The notes under the pieces are model-generated. The model had not been told where the DNA came from. It saw only the letters and a list, made by a program, of their open reading frames with translations, and made no database searches. Below are positions 25,325 through 34,309 of a DNA stretch of 64,000 bases, piece by piece. The stretch is taken from the NCBI RefSeq assembly GCF_031457955.1, contig NZ_JAVDXN010000004.1, positions 62,001 to 126,000 on the forward strand, written 5' to 3'. The translations under genes were made by a program, and so were the position numbers. Origin of the DNA: Mixta sp031457955 (lineage in GTDB: Bacteria > Pseudomonadota > Gammaproteobacteria > Enterobacterales > Enterobacteriaceae). Each line of letters begins with the position of its first letter. Position 1 is the stretch's first letter.

Positions 25325-26044
25325 ATGAAAATTGTTAAAGTTTTTCTGTTTTTTTCTGTGTTTTTCTTGACGGGGTGCAGGATGGAGCTGCTGCTTACTG
25401 GTCTGGATCAGGTTCAGGCCAATGAAGTAGTCGCATTATTACAGAAAAATAATATTAAAGCGGAAAAAAATAGCGTGGCGAAAGTCGGGTATTCCGTCAG
25501 TGTTGCTCGTAATGATTTTGCCACCGCTGTTGATTTAATCGAGATATATAATCTTCCCTCTAAGCCACGCGTGGAAATTGCCGAGATGTTTCCCGCTGAT
25601 GCATTAATTTCTTCCCCACGGGCTGAAGTTGCACGCATCTATTCAGCTATTGAACAAAGGCTTGAACAGACGCTGGATCAAATAGCTGAAGTGGTCTCGT
25701 CTCGTGTACATGTTAGCTATGATATGAGCAATACCGATGCTCATAAAGATAACAAACCGGTGCATGTTTCAGCTTTGCTGAAAGTAAAGGGAGAAGCATT
25801 TTCAGAAACCAATTTGATTGCGGATGTAAAGCGGCTGCTGCGTAATAGTTTTAATAAACTGGAATATGAAGATATCTCGGTGGTGTTAACGCCAGCGCCG
25901 GAGATACAGCAGGTGGCGCCATTAGCAATAAAGGGAAAAGATAGCGTAGTTACACCACTATTTATTATCCTGATGGCTTGTTTGGTGGCTTTACTGCTAT
26001 CGGCCGCTGCTTTTATTTATTTCAGGAAAAAAACAAAAAAATAA
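25325..26044 (+). CDS. sctJ: T3SS inner-membrane ring lipoprotein SctJ (PrgK/MxiJ type)
   Basis: SctJ forms the inner of the two inner-membrane rings. The start is taken as ATG 25325, which gives a clean lipoprotein signal (MKIVKVFLFFSVFFLTGC, acylated Cys18); an upstream in-frame ATG at 25295 would bury it. The two ring-building domains follow (LLTGLDQVQANEVVALLQ; RVHVSYDMSNTDA), then a C-terminal membrane helix (about 211-231). The product has 239 residues (PrgK 252). sctK starts right after the stop. Confidence 0.95.
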   Translation: MKIVKVFLFFSVFFLTGCRMELLLTGLDQVQANEVVALLQKNNIKAEKNSVAKVGYSVSVARNDFATAVDLIEIYNLPSKPRVEIAEMFPADALISSPRAEVARIYSAIEQRLEQTLDQIAEVVSSRVHVSYDMSNTDAHKDNKPVHVSALLKVKGEAFSETNLIADVKRLLRNSFNKLEYEDISVVLTPAPEIQQVAPLAIKGKDSVVTPLFIILMACLVALLLSAAAFIYFRKKTKK

Positions 26045-26590
26045 ATGGAACCGTTATCAATCAATGATGTAATCAACTTCCGGCCGCTATTATGGTTGCA
26101 TCAATCGCTTGTTCAGGATGTCATTCGCCAGCAGTCGGGTATCAGACAAGCTATTTTGAATTCGGCGTTAATGCGAAAGTATTCTTTAGACGTCATTACA
26201 AAGGAGCATTTTTCGCTGCCAAAGGTTAATTTGTTTTGTGAAAACTGGTTTTATCTTAGGCAGGCAGCTTACTACATGGCTTGTTATCGCCATCGTAGCG
26301 CAATTATGCAATCTATAACCTGGCATTCGCTTAGCGCAGGGGCCAGGATTTTTATGCAATGCTCTTTAACTGCGAACGGTGCTGTACAGATAAATCATCG
26401 GTATCAAATTAATATCGAAGCTCTCGCCTGTCGTGAAGTAATGACGCTTGCCGCCGGGTTACCGGAATCAGTTAAAAAGAGAGTAGCATTGATGTTTAAT
26501 TATCTTGCAGAGGATGATGAACTTATACCATCCGTTGATATTAATCTGTTTTCTATGGCGCTGATACATGCAAAAAATTACCCAATCTGA
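26045..26590 (+). CDS. sctK: T3SS sorting platform protein SctK (OrgA type)
   Basis: This 181-residue cytoplasmic protein sits between sctJ and sctL, the exact place of orgA in SPI-1. SctK links the SctQ pods to the inner-membrane ring. The visible sequence is Leu/His/Arg-rich in the N-terminal part without strong motifs, as usual for this diverse family, so the call relies on position, size (OrgA 199) and tight coupling. The ATG directly follows the sctJ stop, and the end overlaps sctL by 23 bp. Confidence 0.8.
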   Translation: MEPLSINDVINFRPLLWLHQSLVQDVIRQQSGIRQAILNSALMRKYSLDVITKEHFSLPKVNLFCENWFYLRQAAYYMACYRHRSAIMQSITWHSLSAGARIFMQCSLTANGAVQINHRYQINIEALACREVMTLAAGLPESVKKRVALMFNYLAEDDELIPSVDINLFSMALIHAKNYPI

Positions 26591-27242
26591 GTTTTCGCTT
26601 CGGCCACTGGATGGCGTACTTTTAACGAAGGAACATCTACTGCAGCGAAAAAGAGCACTCAATATCTATGAAGATGCTAAAGAAAGGGCCAGGAAAATTT
26701 TAAGCGCTGCTGAAAAAGAAGCGGATAGAATAAGGGAAAATGCGCAGGCTGAAGGTCGCGATGAGGGTCTGTTAGCTCTGCTGGATATCTTTTCAGAGTT
26801 TGTCACCACAGTTAATGACAGTAGCCAGGCGCTAATGGCATCGTGTATGAATACATTACGCAATAACATTGAGCAATTATTCAGCGATAACCTAATTATT
26901 AATCACCTTATCGCGCAGTGGTGGCAAGAGCAAATTACAGAAAGTGTGAGCACAGCAAGCGTCAGGTTACATCATTCATATAAAAAACTGGAGCATCCTG
27001 TTAAGGAATTTCTTGAAGAGAAAGGATGCAATGTTCAGGTTCATATTGATGACGAGCCAGGATGCCATATTAAGGCTGGTGACTTTGTTCTGGAATTATC
27101 TACTGATATTTTTTCGCAACGTCTGGCCCTGGATATCATAAATTCACAAGACGATTTTATCGAACGGATACGTTATCTAAGTGAAGAAACGCGTGAGAAA
27201 ATTAAAATCAGACTAACAACGGAGGCAAAGGAATGCCTGTAA
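26568..27242 (+). CDS. sctL: T3SS ATPase-associated stator protein SctL (OrgB type)
   Basis: SctL binds the ATPase SctN and bridges it to SctQ. The product has 224 residues (OrgB 226). Residues 35-75 form a charged coiled coil (EDAKERARKILSAAEKEADR), followed by an FliH/V-ATPase-E-like C-terminal domain. The start overlaps sctK and the stop overlaps the next small gene, so expression is coupled. Confidence 0.85.
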   Translation: MQKITQSEFSLRPLDGVLLTKEHLLQRKRALNIYEDAKERARKILSAAEKEADRIRENAQAEGRDEGLLALLDIFSEFVTTVNDSSQALMASCMNTLRNNIEQLFSDNLIINHLIAQWWQEQITESVSTASVRLHHSYKKLEHPVKEFLEEKGCNVQVHIDDEPGCHIKAGDFVLELSTDIFSQRLALDIINSQDDFIERIRYLSEETREKIKIRLTTEAKECL

Positions 27243-27472
27243 GAAGTATAAGGAGAAAAGACAATACGGTTTTTCAATTGCAAACCTATACGACGTTGAA
27301 GAATAGCAATTTTCCAGTAGATCAGAATAACAGGCAGCAGGATGTGCTTGAAGCATTCAACAACAGCACTGAAGATTACCAGCAGATTATGAAAAAAATG
27401 ATGCTGGATAATATAATTATTCAATGGCGAAACGACATTTTAACGTCGCAGCCAGAAGACCAAGAGTGGTGA
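27233..27472 (+). CDS. Small unknown protein in the orgC position
   Basis: This 79-residue hydrophilic protein has no signal peptide and no recognised motif. It overlaps the end of sctL by 10 bp and is followed 4 nt later by a lipoprotein gene, so it is almost certainly part of the operon and translated. In SPI-1 the gene after orgB is orgC (needle assembly aid, about 150 residues), but this one is half that size and homology is not visible. The ATG lies just after GGAGGCAAAGGA, a good site. Confidence 0.6.
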   Translation: MPVRSIRRKDNTVFQLQTYTTLKNSNFPVDQNNRQQDVLEAFNNSTEDYQQIMKKMMLDNIIIQWRNDILTSQPEDQEW

Positions 27473-27476
27473 GTCA

Positions 27477-27980
27477 ATGAAGAAAAAAGCCTTAATGACT
27501 TTAATATTACTCATGCTATCAGGCTGTAAACATCTCGATGTCATTAAGTTAGTTATTCCGGGGAGCTGCGCGACTGGCACCCCACAGCAGGAAGCATCCC
27601 TGACACCAGAAGCCAGCTATAATAATATGGTTACTTGTTTAAAAGCTAACGAAAAACGTTTTGCCTTGAACCATTTTGCCGTTGCAGGTACTACAACCTG
27701 GTATGATGCAGTTGTGCGGCCAGTAGAGAAAAATATCGTTAGACATAAAGATTTGATGAAGCAAGCACTATCTGGTTTAAGTAAAAGCGAACAGAATGAT
27801 GCCTGGGAAAGCTTTAGCCAAATGCTACGTAATAAACAATCTTTAGCTGAAGTCTGTAGTTATATGGAACAGATTGCGGAGGTTCGACGGCAGACCCAAG
27901 TGTTTGATGATATTGCCTGGAACAAAGCGGTGAAAGGATATTTACACTGTCATAGTGATCGGGTTACCCATTTTTCGTAA
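27477..27980 (+). CDS. Lipoprotein, possible T3SS secretin pilotin
   Basis: The product has 167 residues with a type II signal (MKKKALMTLILLMLSGC, acylated Cys17), so it is membrane-anchored. The mature part is mostly helical-looking with four more cysteines. In SPI-1, InvH (147 residues) is the outer-membrane pilotin that localises and stabilises the secretin InvG. This is the only island lipoprotein apart from sctJ, so it is the best pilotin candidate. Sequence similarity to InvH is not evident, so the role is inference. Confidence 0.6.
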   Translation: MKKKALMTLILLMLSGCKHLDVIKLVIPGSCATGTPQQEASLTPEASYNNMVTCLKANEKRFALNHFAVAGTTTWYDAVVRPVEKNIVRHKDLMKQALSGLSKSEQNDAWESFSQMLRNKQSLAEVCSYMEQIAEVRRQTQVFDDIAWNKAVKGYLHCHSDRVTHFS

Positions 27981-28036
27981 TACGCATAAATATTATTAAA
28001 CTTAATCCGGTTTAATTATAATTTAATGATAATTCT

Positions 28037-28069
28037 ATCATGATTGCCTGATAAATATTTTCTATCATG
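28037..28069 (+). promoter_or_regulatory. Repeated motif in the leader of the InvF-type gene
   Basis: The 248-bp gap 27981-28228 holds TTCTATCATG twice (28033-28042 and 28060-28069, 27 bp apart). The first copy extends into ATCATGATTG (28037-28046), which also occurs before sctD. The region is A+T-rich and should carry the promoter of the invF-sctC operon. The gene's ribosome-binding site GGGAGG lies just before 28229. Confidence 0.4.
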
Positions 28070-28228
28070 GCGGTCTGATCGAATATCAATTAATTGTTAT
28101 TTGGGGACAGAAAAGGATAACTCCAGTTGTTATTAGCGAGTTAATAGAGAATTTCTCCGGCCTGTCAAAGTGAAACTGATAAGCAACCCTGGCAACAGTG
28201 AGTTTATTTAAACTGGAAGGGAGGCAAT

Positions 28229-28999
28229 ATGAATTCGAGAAAAGATAATTTTGTTCTTGAAGCAGGTGATAAATATTCCTCTACGGCCAGTGTATGTTGG
28301 TGGGTAATGCCGCATCCTGAACAAGGCAGCGCTGTTTTTTTTCATAGCCAGAATGATGAGGGTGTAATCGATATTGCATCATCTTCTGCAGGGATTTTAG
28401 CTATAAAGGACGCTGAGCTGAAGATCCGCTCAGGGACGATGACAGTTTATCCGCTGGATTTAATTGCCCTTGCTAAAATCCAGGCCTTTATTGACACGGC
28501 GCTAAAACCTAATATTAAAATACCGACCAAAAGACAAGCGGTTTTTCTACCTTTTGATGATGAAACAGTGCCCACGGCCCAGGTTCTGGAAAATTGGCTG
28601 ATTAGGGAAAATGTGACCGGGGAAGTAGAGAAAAACACAGTTATTGCTATTTTACGTTCAACAGAATGGTATTGGTTGGTCAGCTATCTGTTAAATTATG
28701 ATAATACGGCGCTACTCAAAGAGTTAGGTGAAAAGTATGGTTTTTCACAATCTCATTTTAGGCGACTGACTAAGTTGGCGCTAGGTAATACCACTAAAGG
28801 AGAGATGTGCCGCTGGCGCTTAACTAAAGCGTTGTTCGATTTAATAGAGACGAATGACAGCATTACCGCTATTGCGCTGAACAATGGTTATGCTTCTGTT
28901 TCCCATTTTTCCAGTGAATTTAAAAATATTATGGGATTTCCTCCTCGCGAGCTCAAAAAGCTTTTAGATTATGAATTTAAAAGAACCGAATTTCATTAA
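28229..28999 (+). CDS. AraC-family regulator, InvF/MxiE type
   Basis: The product has 256 residues. The C-terminal part (about 150-250) carries two helix-turn-helix motifs of the AraC family (KYGFSQSHFRRLTKLALG and NDSITAIALNNGYASVSHFSSEF), ending in FPPRELKK. The N-terminal part is unrecognised. In SPI-1, InvF works with the chaperone SicA to activate translocator and effector genes; the position before the secretin gene is the same here. GGGAGGCAAT precedes the ATG. Its end overlaps sctC by 29 bp. Confidence 0.85.
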   Translation: MNSRKDNFVLEAGDKYSSTASVCWWVMPHPEQGSAVFFHSQNDEGVIDIASSSAGILAIKDAELKIRSGTMTVYPLDLIALAKIQAFIDTALKPNIKIPTKRQAVFLPFDDETVPTAQVLENWLIRENVTGEVEKNTVIAILRSTEWYWLVSYLLNYDNTALLKELGEKYGFSQSHFRRLTKLALGNTTKGEMCRWRLTKALFDLIETNDSITAIALNNGYASVSHFSSEFKNIMGFPPRELKKLLDYEFKRTEFH

Positions 29000-30668
29000 A
29001 GCCATTGTTCTGTTTTTTATTATGACAACGCTTTCTTCTCCGTTATTCGCGGCTGAAAAAAGAAAAGCTGTCAAATCAGATGACCCGAGTTATGTTGCTG
29101 AAAAAGACAATATGCGCACCTTTTTTGATGCGCTTTCAGCTAACCTTGAAAAGTCAATCATCGTTAGCCCGCTGGCGTCTAAAAAGCGCATTACGGGTAA
29201 TTTTGATATGGCCAATCCGCAAGCATTACTGCGGCGTGTTGCCATAAAGCTTGGTCTTATATGGTATGACGATGGGCAGGCCATTTATGTTTATGACGCC
29301 AGCGAAATGAAAAACGTTGTGGTAACGCTGAAAAATATTTCAGCAGCGACATTGAAAAATTTTTTGCAGTCATCCGGCCTTTATGACTCGCGCTATCCGA
29401 TGCGTTCAGATGGTATCAGCAAAACATTTTATCTGTCGGGCCCGCCTGTTTATATTAAATTAGTGAATGAAACAGCGGCGTTACTGGATGGCAAGGAAGA
29501 GGTTTTATCCTCTGATAATACACTTAATGTGATTCCTTTATATAACACTTTTGTTGACGATCGCACCTATCGCTATCGGGATGAAACATTAATTATTCCT
29601 GGTATAGCGACGATTATTCGTCAGTTGATGGAGCGTGCGCAAAAAACGGCTAAAGGCGTCCTGGCATATACAGAACAGGATAATAATTCGGTAAACGAAA
29701 CTAGCGTACAACGTAACCCGCTTCAGGCTGTATTCCCTGAGGCTCTCGGTATTCCTGGGCCTTTGCTGCCGCCTGCTACGTCTGAGACCTGGCAAAACAG
29801 CAAAACAGAGCGTGTGGTTATCATCGCCAGTCCACAAAATAACAGTTTACTGGTAAGAGGGAATCCTCGTCAGGTCAGCAACGTTCGCCAGCTTGTTGCA
29901 GCGCTGGATATTCCCAGAAGGCATGTAGAAATGTCCGTCTGGATTGTTGATCTGCAAAAGGATGCTTTTGACCAATTAGGCGTGTCCTGGAATGGTACGT
30001 TTAATATGGGCAACCAGGTTGGCGTTTCATTTAACGGCGGAGGCACCAGTACCGTTGACGGCGCATCTTTTATGGCCTCAGTAATGGCGCTGGTTCAAAA
30101 CAATAAAGCCAATATTGTTTCCAGGCCAATGATTCTTACTCAAGAAAATGTTCCGGCAGTTTTTGATAACAACCGTACTTTTTATACTCGTCTCATTGGC
30201 GAACGCACTTCTAACCTTGAGCATGTTACGTATGGAACATCATTGAATGTTCTTCCGCGTTTTACTGAACAAAATGAAGTCGAACTTTTATTGAGCGTTG
30301 AAGATGGTAATCAGCTTAACGATGGCCAGGCAGGCGATCATCTGCCTGAAGTCGGGCGAACGAATATTAATACCATAGCGCGGGTACCAAAAGGAAAGAG
30401 TTTGCTGATTGGCGGCTATACGCGCGTAGAAAATAGTGAAACTGAATCAGGCATTCCCTTCCTGAAAGATCTGCCGTGGATCGGTGGATTATTCCGTACC
30501 CAGTCAGCGAGAACGTCTGAGATGGTGCGCGTATTTTTGATTCAGCCCAAAGAGATCTCTGCAAAAAATGCCTTCAACAGCACACAATTTATTGATGACA
30601 TCCGTGGTAAGCCGGCGACGGGCGCACTTTTCGACTGGATGGAAAACTTTCTGGATGGAAAAGAATGA
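28971..30668 (+). CDS. sctC: T3SS outer-membrane secretin SctC (InvG/MxiD type)
   Basis: SctC forms the outer-membrane ring of the injectisome. The product has 565 residues (InvG 562). It has an N-terminal Sec signal (1-27, ending SSPLFAA), N0/N1/N3 periplasmic domains, then the secretin barrel. The VEMSVWIVDLQKDAFDQLGVSW and GGYTRVENSETESGIPFLKDLPWIGGLFR signatures are present. The start overlaps invF, and the stop overlaps sctW by ATGA. It needs a pilotin for targeting, possibly the lipoprotein upstream. Confidence 0.96.
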   Translation: MNLKEPNFIKAIVLFFIMTTLSSPLFAAEKRKAVKSDDPSYVAEKDNMRTFFDALSANLEKSIIVSPLASKKRITGNFDMANPQALLRRVAIKLGLIWYDDGQAIYVYDASEMKNVVVTLKNISAATLKNFLQSSGLYDSRYPMRSDGISKTFYLSGPPVYIKLVNETAALLDGKEEVLSSDNTLNVIPLYNTFVDDRTYRYRDETLIIPGIATIIRQLMERAQKTAKGVLAYTEQDNNSVNETSVQRNPLQAVFPEALGIPGPLLPPATSETWQNSKTERVVIIASPQNNSLLVRGNPRQVSNVRQLVAALDIPRRHVEMSVWIVDLQKDAFDQLGVSWNGTFNMGNQVGVSFNGGGTSTVDGASFMASVMALVQNNKANIVSRPMILTQENVPAVFDNNRTFYTRLIGERTSNLEHVTYGTSLNVLPRFTEQNEVELLLSVEDGNQLNDGQAGDHLPEVGRTNINTIARVPKGKSLLIGGYTRVENSETESGIPFLKDLPWIGGLFRTQSARTSEMVRVFLIQPKEISAKNAFNSTQFIDDIRGKPATGALFDWMENFLDGKE

Positions 30669-31819
30669 CTGTCCAGTCAAACGGAGCGGCGCCAATAGCA
30701 CGCTATACACCGCCGGGAGCGCAAGAAAAGCGGCTCGAAAGTGATAGCTCTGCCTCAGCTTACTCGACGGCCAATCAGCCCGTGGCCGATGAGCCTAATG
30801 ATGTCATTATCGCGACTGCAGAGAAGTTTCTGAACTCCGTTGATGAAATGACGGCATTTATTACGCAAATTCGTAATCGCCGGGATTTGGAAAAACGCGC
30901 AGATTTTTTTACCGATGTTGGGCTGGATTACGTTCTTGACGAGCAAGCGCATGAAAAGATAGATGCGCTAATTCCGTTGCTGAAAAATGAAGCAAAAAAT
31001 AACCCTGGCATACTGCTTCACTATGCTCGTGAAGCCTTTCCGGATGATAGCTGCCTTATCGCCGCATTACGCGTGCTGTTACGTATACGTAAGTTTATTC
31101 TGGATGAGGTGGAAACCATCTCACTGGCACTTGAACTGGCAGAGGAGCAGGCGGAACCTAAGCCTACTAAAGCAGGCATCAACATTGCGCTAAAAGCGCG
31201 GCTCTACAGTAAAAAATTAAAGATGTCCCCGGTATCGGTTCGCCGTGCATATCGTGATTTTATCCAGAGCGAAGACCCTGAACTGGTGATTTATGAAAAA
31301 TGGCTGGCTTTTTATGGCGCTGAGCGCAGACATATTCTGATTGATTTTATTGAGAAGGCTGTCCTAACCGATCTGGAAGCCAGCGATCCGAGTTGTAATG
31401 ACGCAGAGTTTGGTTATCTGTTAAGCAGGCTATCACATATAAAACTGATTCGTTCTGGTGACATTGTGTTTATCGAAGGGGTTAATGCCAATTCTGTGTT
31501 AGCGCAATGGAATCAATCTGTTGATAAATGGTTGTTTTTCCTGCTGTCGGCTATCTATGAGCCTGATGAAATCTATCAAAGCATTGAAGAAGTTGGTGGG
31601 GATCATCTCCTGGCTGCCACAGAAAAAGAAAAGGTAGAGTTTTTACAGTCAATATTTATAGCATTATCGAAAGTTCCTGAAGCAATTTTTCTTGAAGCTG
31701 CCGACAGGGAGAAACTACTGGAAAACCTTCGCATTTTAATCAGCGATATCACATTGCATGAGGTGAAAAAATCGCAGCAGGAAATGCTTATAGAAAATAA
31801 GGCGAGGGACGGGTCGTGA
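30665..31819 (+). CDS. sctW: T3SS gatekeeper SctW (InvE/MxiC type)
   Basis: SctW controls the switch from translocators to effectors at the cytoplasmic gate. The product has 384 residues (InvE 372). It is largely helical, with a disordered N-terminal 50 residues rich in Ser/Ala and the YopN/InvE-like core (ITQIRNRRDLEKRADFF). It overlaps sctC (ATGA) and sctV (GTGA), so the three are coupled. Confidence 0.9.
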   Translation: MTVQSNGAAPIARYTPPGAQEKRLESDSSASAYSTANQPVADEPNDVIIATAEKFLNSVDEMTAFITQIRNRRDLEKRADFFTDVGLDYVLDEQAHEKIDALIPLLKNEAKNNPGILLHYAREAFPDDSCLIAALRVLLRIRKFILDEVETISLALELAEEQAEPKPTKAGINIALKARLYSKKLKMSPVSVRRAYRDFIQSEDPELVIYEKWLAFYGAERRHILIDFIEKAVLTDLEASDPSCNDAEFGYLLSRLSHIKLIRSGDIVFIEGVNANSVLAQWNQSVDKWLFFLLSAIYEPDEIYQSIEEVGGDHLLAATEKEKVEFLQSIFIALSKVPEAIFLEAADREKLLENLRILISDITLHEVKKSQQEMLIENKARDGS

Positions 31820-33900
31820 TTAACCAATATTTAATAAAAATCAAAAACCATCCGGAATTATTCATTCTGATACTGATTATGGTGATCATCTCAATGTTGA
31901 TCATTCCATTACCAACGTTTATGGTGGATTTTTTGATTGGTTTAAATATTATTATTTCAGCGCTGGTTTTTTTATCATCATTTTATATTGATCGCATACT
32001 AAACTTCTCAACTTTTCCGGCAGTACTGCTGATCACGACGCTTTTCAGGCTGGCACTCTCTATCAGTACCAGGCGGTTAATTCTTAACGATGCTGATGCT
32101 GGAGATATCATCGCTACATTTGGCCTATTTGTTATAGGCGATAATCTGGTTGTTGGTTTCGTAATTTTTGCGATTGTAACTATTGTGCAGTTTATGGTGG
32201 TAACCAAAGGGGCCGAGCGCGTGGCCGAGGTTGCTGCGCGTTTCTCATTGGATGGTATGCCAGGCAAGCAGATGAGTATTGATGCGGATCTGCGGGCAAA
32301 TATCATTGAAGCTGAAGAAGCGAAAGAACGTCGATCAATACTGGAAAAAGAAAGTCAGCTCTATGGCTCATTTGATGGGGCGATGAAATTTATTAAAGGC
32401 GATGCTATCGCAGGCATTATTGTTATTTTCATTAACTTTATCGGTGGCATTAGCGTAGGTATTAGTCAGCATGGCATGACAATGTCTAGTGCATTGTCAA
32501 CCTATACCATGCTGACAATTGGTGATGGGTTAGTTGCACAAATCCCTTCACTGCTAATTGCTATTAGCGCCGGGTTTATTGTAACGCGAGTAAGTGGCGA
32601 AGGGAATAACATGGGGACCACCATGATGTCCCAGCTCTTTAACAATAAATTTGTGCTGCTTATTGCCGCGATTATCGCCGTTTTGATTGGTAGTTTACCT
32701 GGCTTCCCATTGCTTATTTTCATGCTGTTAGCAATGATCCCTGGTGGGCTCTATATTTATAAATATTATGCTGAAAATAAAAGCAATAAGTCTGCATCTG
32801 CTAATGATAATAATGTCCTCAACGATGAATATTCTGATGAGACCGATCCCGGCAGAAAAACCGATAGTCATGGAAATGAAACAAGGCTGGGGCTGATTGA
32901 TAATTTGAATGAAGTTACTCCGGTAACCATCCCGCTGATGTTAGTGGTCAGCAGCAACGTGGCAACCATCCTGGATAGAGTCCAGGCGGCGGAGCGTTTC
33001 CGTAGTCAGTTCTTTATGGATTACGGTATTCATTTGCCTGATATCATTATTAAATCTTCAAAAAGCTTGCTCGATAATACTGTCTCTTTATTGATCAACG
33101 AAATTCGCGCTGAAGAGTATATTATTTATTTTGACAAGCTGACCATTATCAATGGTACTGATGAGCTTGAGCATTTAGGCATTGAGACAGTAAATCAGGA
33201 TAATGTGCTATGGGTTGATGCAGAGCACGCCTCTCAGCTGAATGAGATGGGCTATTTTACCCGTACACCGACAGATGAGCTCTATTACTGCATGGCGACG
33301 ACACTGGTACGTAACGTTAATGAATATTTTGGCGTTCAGGAAACGAAAACGCATCTTGATAAGCTGGAAAAAGATTATCCGGATTTAGTAAAAGAAGTGA
33401 CCCGTCATGCCACCGTTCAGCGCATCGCAGAAGTTTTCCAGCGTCTGCTTAATGAAAAGATTTCTGTTCGTAATACTAAGCTTATTATTGAAACCTTAGC
33501 GATCTGGGCAAATAAAGAAAAAGATGTTATTTCGCTTGTTGAGCATATAAGAGGCGCGCTGTCGCGTTATATAAGCCATAAATTTTCATCACATCAGACG
33601 TTACGTGTGGTACTCATCTCTAATGATATAGAAGATACATTGCGTAGGGGCATTCGCAGCACGTCTTCAGGTTCTTTCCTGAACCTTGAGCCGGCTGAAT
33701 CTGAAGAGTTGATGGATCGTTTCGAACTGGCGCTCAACGATATTTTAATGTCGCAAAAAGACTATGTGATTTTAGTATCCGTTGATATTCGCCGTTTCGT
33801 TAAACGTTTTCTGGAAAATAAGTTTAAAAGCCTTGAGGTCCTTTCTTTTGGTGAAATAACCGAAAGCATTAACATCAATGTAATTAAAACTATTCAATAA
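31816..33900 (+). CDS. sctV: T3SS export gate SctV (InvA/MxiA type)
   Basis: SctV is the large export-apparatus protein, a homologue of flagellar FlhA. The product has 694 residues (InvA 685). About eight N-terminal membrane helices (to residue 320) include the FHIPEP-type stretch ERVAEVAARFSLDGMPGKQMSIDADLR, in fragments around residues 134-160. A charged linker (about 325-350) and the large cytoplasmic ring domain follow. The start is GTG at 31816 after GAGGGA, overlapping the sctW stop. Confidence 0.97.
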   Translation: MINQYLIKIKNHPELFILILIMVIISMLIIPLPTFMVDFLIGLNIIISALVFLSSFYIDRILNFSTFPAVLLITTLFRLALSISTRRLILNDADAGDIIATFGLFVIGDNLVVGFVIFAIVTIVQFMVVTKGAERVAEVAARFSLDGMPGKQMSIDADLRANIIEAEEAKERRSILEKESQLYGSFDGAMKFIKGDAIAGIIVIFINFIGGISVGISQHGMTMSSALSTYTMLTIGDGLVAQIPSLLIAISAGFIVTRVSGEGNNMGTTMMSQLFNNKFVLLIAAIIAVLIGSLPGFPLLIFMLLAMIPGGLYIYKYYAENKSNKSASANDNNVLNDEYSDETDPGRKTDSHGNETRLGLIDNLNEVTPVTIPLMLVVSSNVATILDRVQAAERFRSQFFMDYGIHLPDIIIKSSKSLLDNTVSLLINEIRAEEYIIYFDKLTIINGTDELEHLGIETVNQDNVLWVDAEHASQLNEMGYFTRTPTDELYYCMATTLVRNVNEYFGVQETKTHLDKLEKDYPDLVKEVTRHATVQRIAEVFQRLLNEKISVRNTKLIIETLAIWANKEKDVISLVEHIRGALSRYISHKFSSHQTLRVVLISNDIEDTLRRGIRSTSSGSFLNLEPAESEELMDRFELALNDILMSQKDYVILVSVDIRRFVKRFLENKFKSLEVLSFGEITESININVIKTIQ

Positions 33901-33910
33901 GGTAGATAAA

Positions 33911-34309
33911 ATGAATTTCGATATTAGAGATTTAGTCCGTGATACGCTTCTTTCTCAGGGATGTGCCCCAGACATGCTTGAGAGTTTTGATGGGCACAGT
34001 ACTATCGCGCTGGAATTTAATGGCATCCCGGACATTCTTGTATCGTTAGTAGACGAGCAGGTTGTTGTCTGGTGTCGCCTGCTTGAGCATAACCCTGGCT
34101 TGCTGGAACAGTGCGCTGACCGCCTGCTGCCAATGCTTATGATGCCCGTATTTTATTCTGTCACCGGCCAGCTGCAACTAGCTGAAGACAGTGACTACAC
34201 GGTGTTGAAGGCGGTATTGCATCCCTCCTGCCTGAATCCTGACGATTTTGGTCGCACTCTGGAAGAATTTTATCAATCTATCGAGGATTTCTTGCAGGTT
34301 CTCCAGTAA
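33911..34309 (+). CDS. T3SS effector chaperone, InvB type
   Basis: This acidic 132-residue protein has the class I chaperone look (alternating strand and helix; small dimer) and sits between sctV and sctN, the invB position. InvB (135 residues) escorts SipA, SopA and SopE. Here the obvious client would be the large repeat protein at 45.3 kb, which takes the sipA place; that pairing is inference. The stop codon overlaps the sctN start (TAATG). Confidence 0.82.
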   Translation: MNFDIRDLVRDTLLSQGCAPDMLESFDGHSTIALEFNGIPDILVSLVDEQVVVWCRLLEHNPGLLEQCADRLLPMLMMPVFYSVTGQLQLAEDSDYTVLKAVLHPSCLNPDDFGRTLEEFYQSIEDFLQVLQ

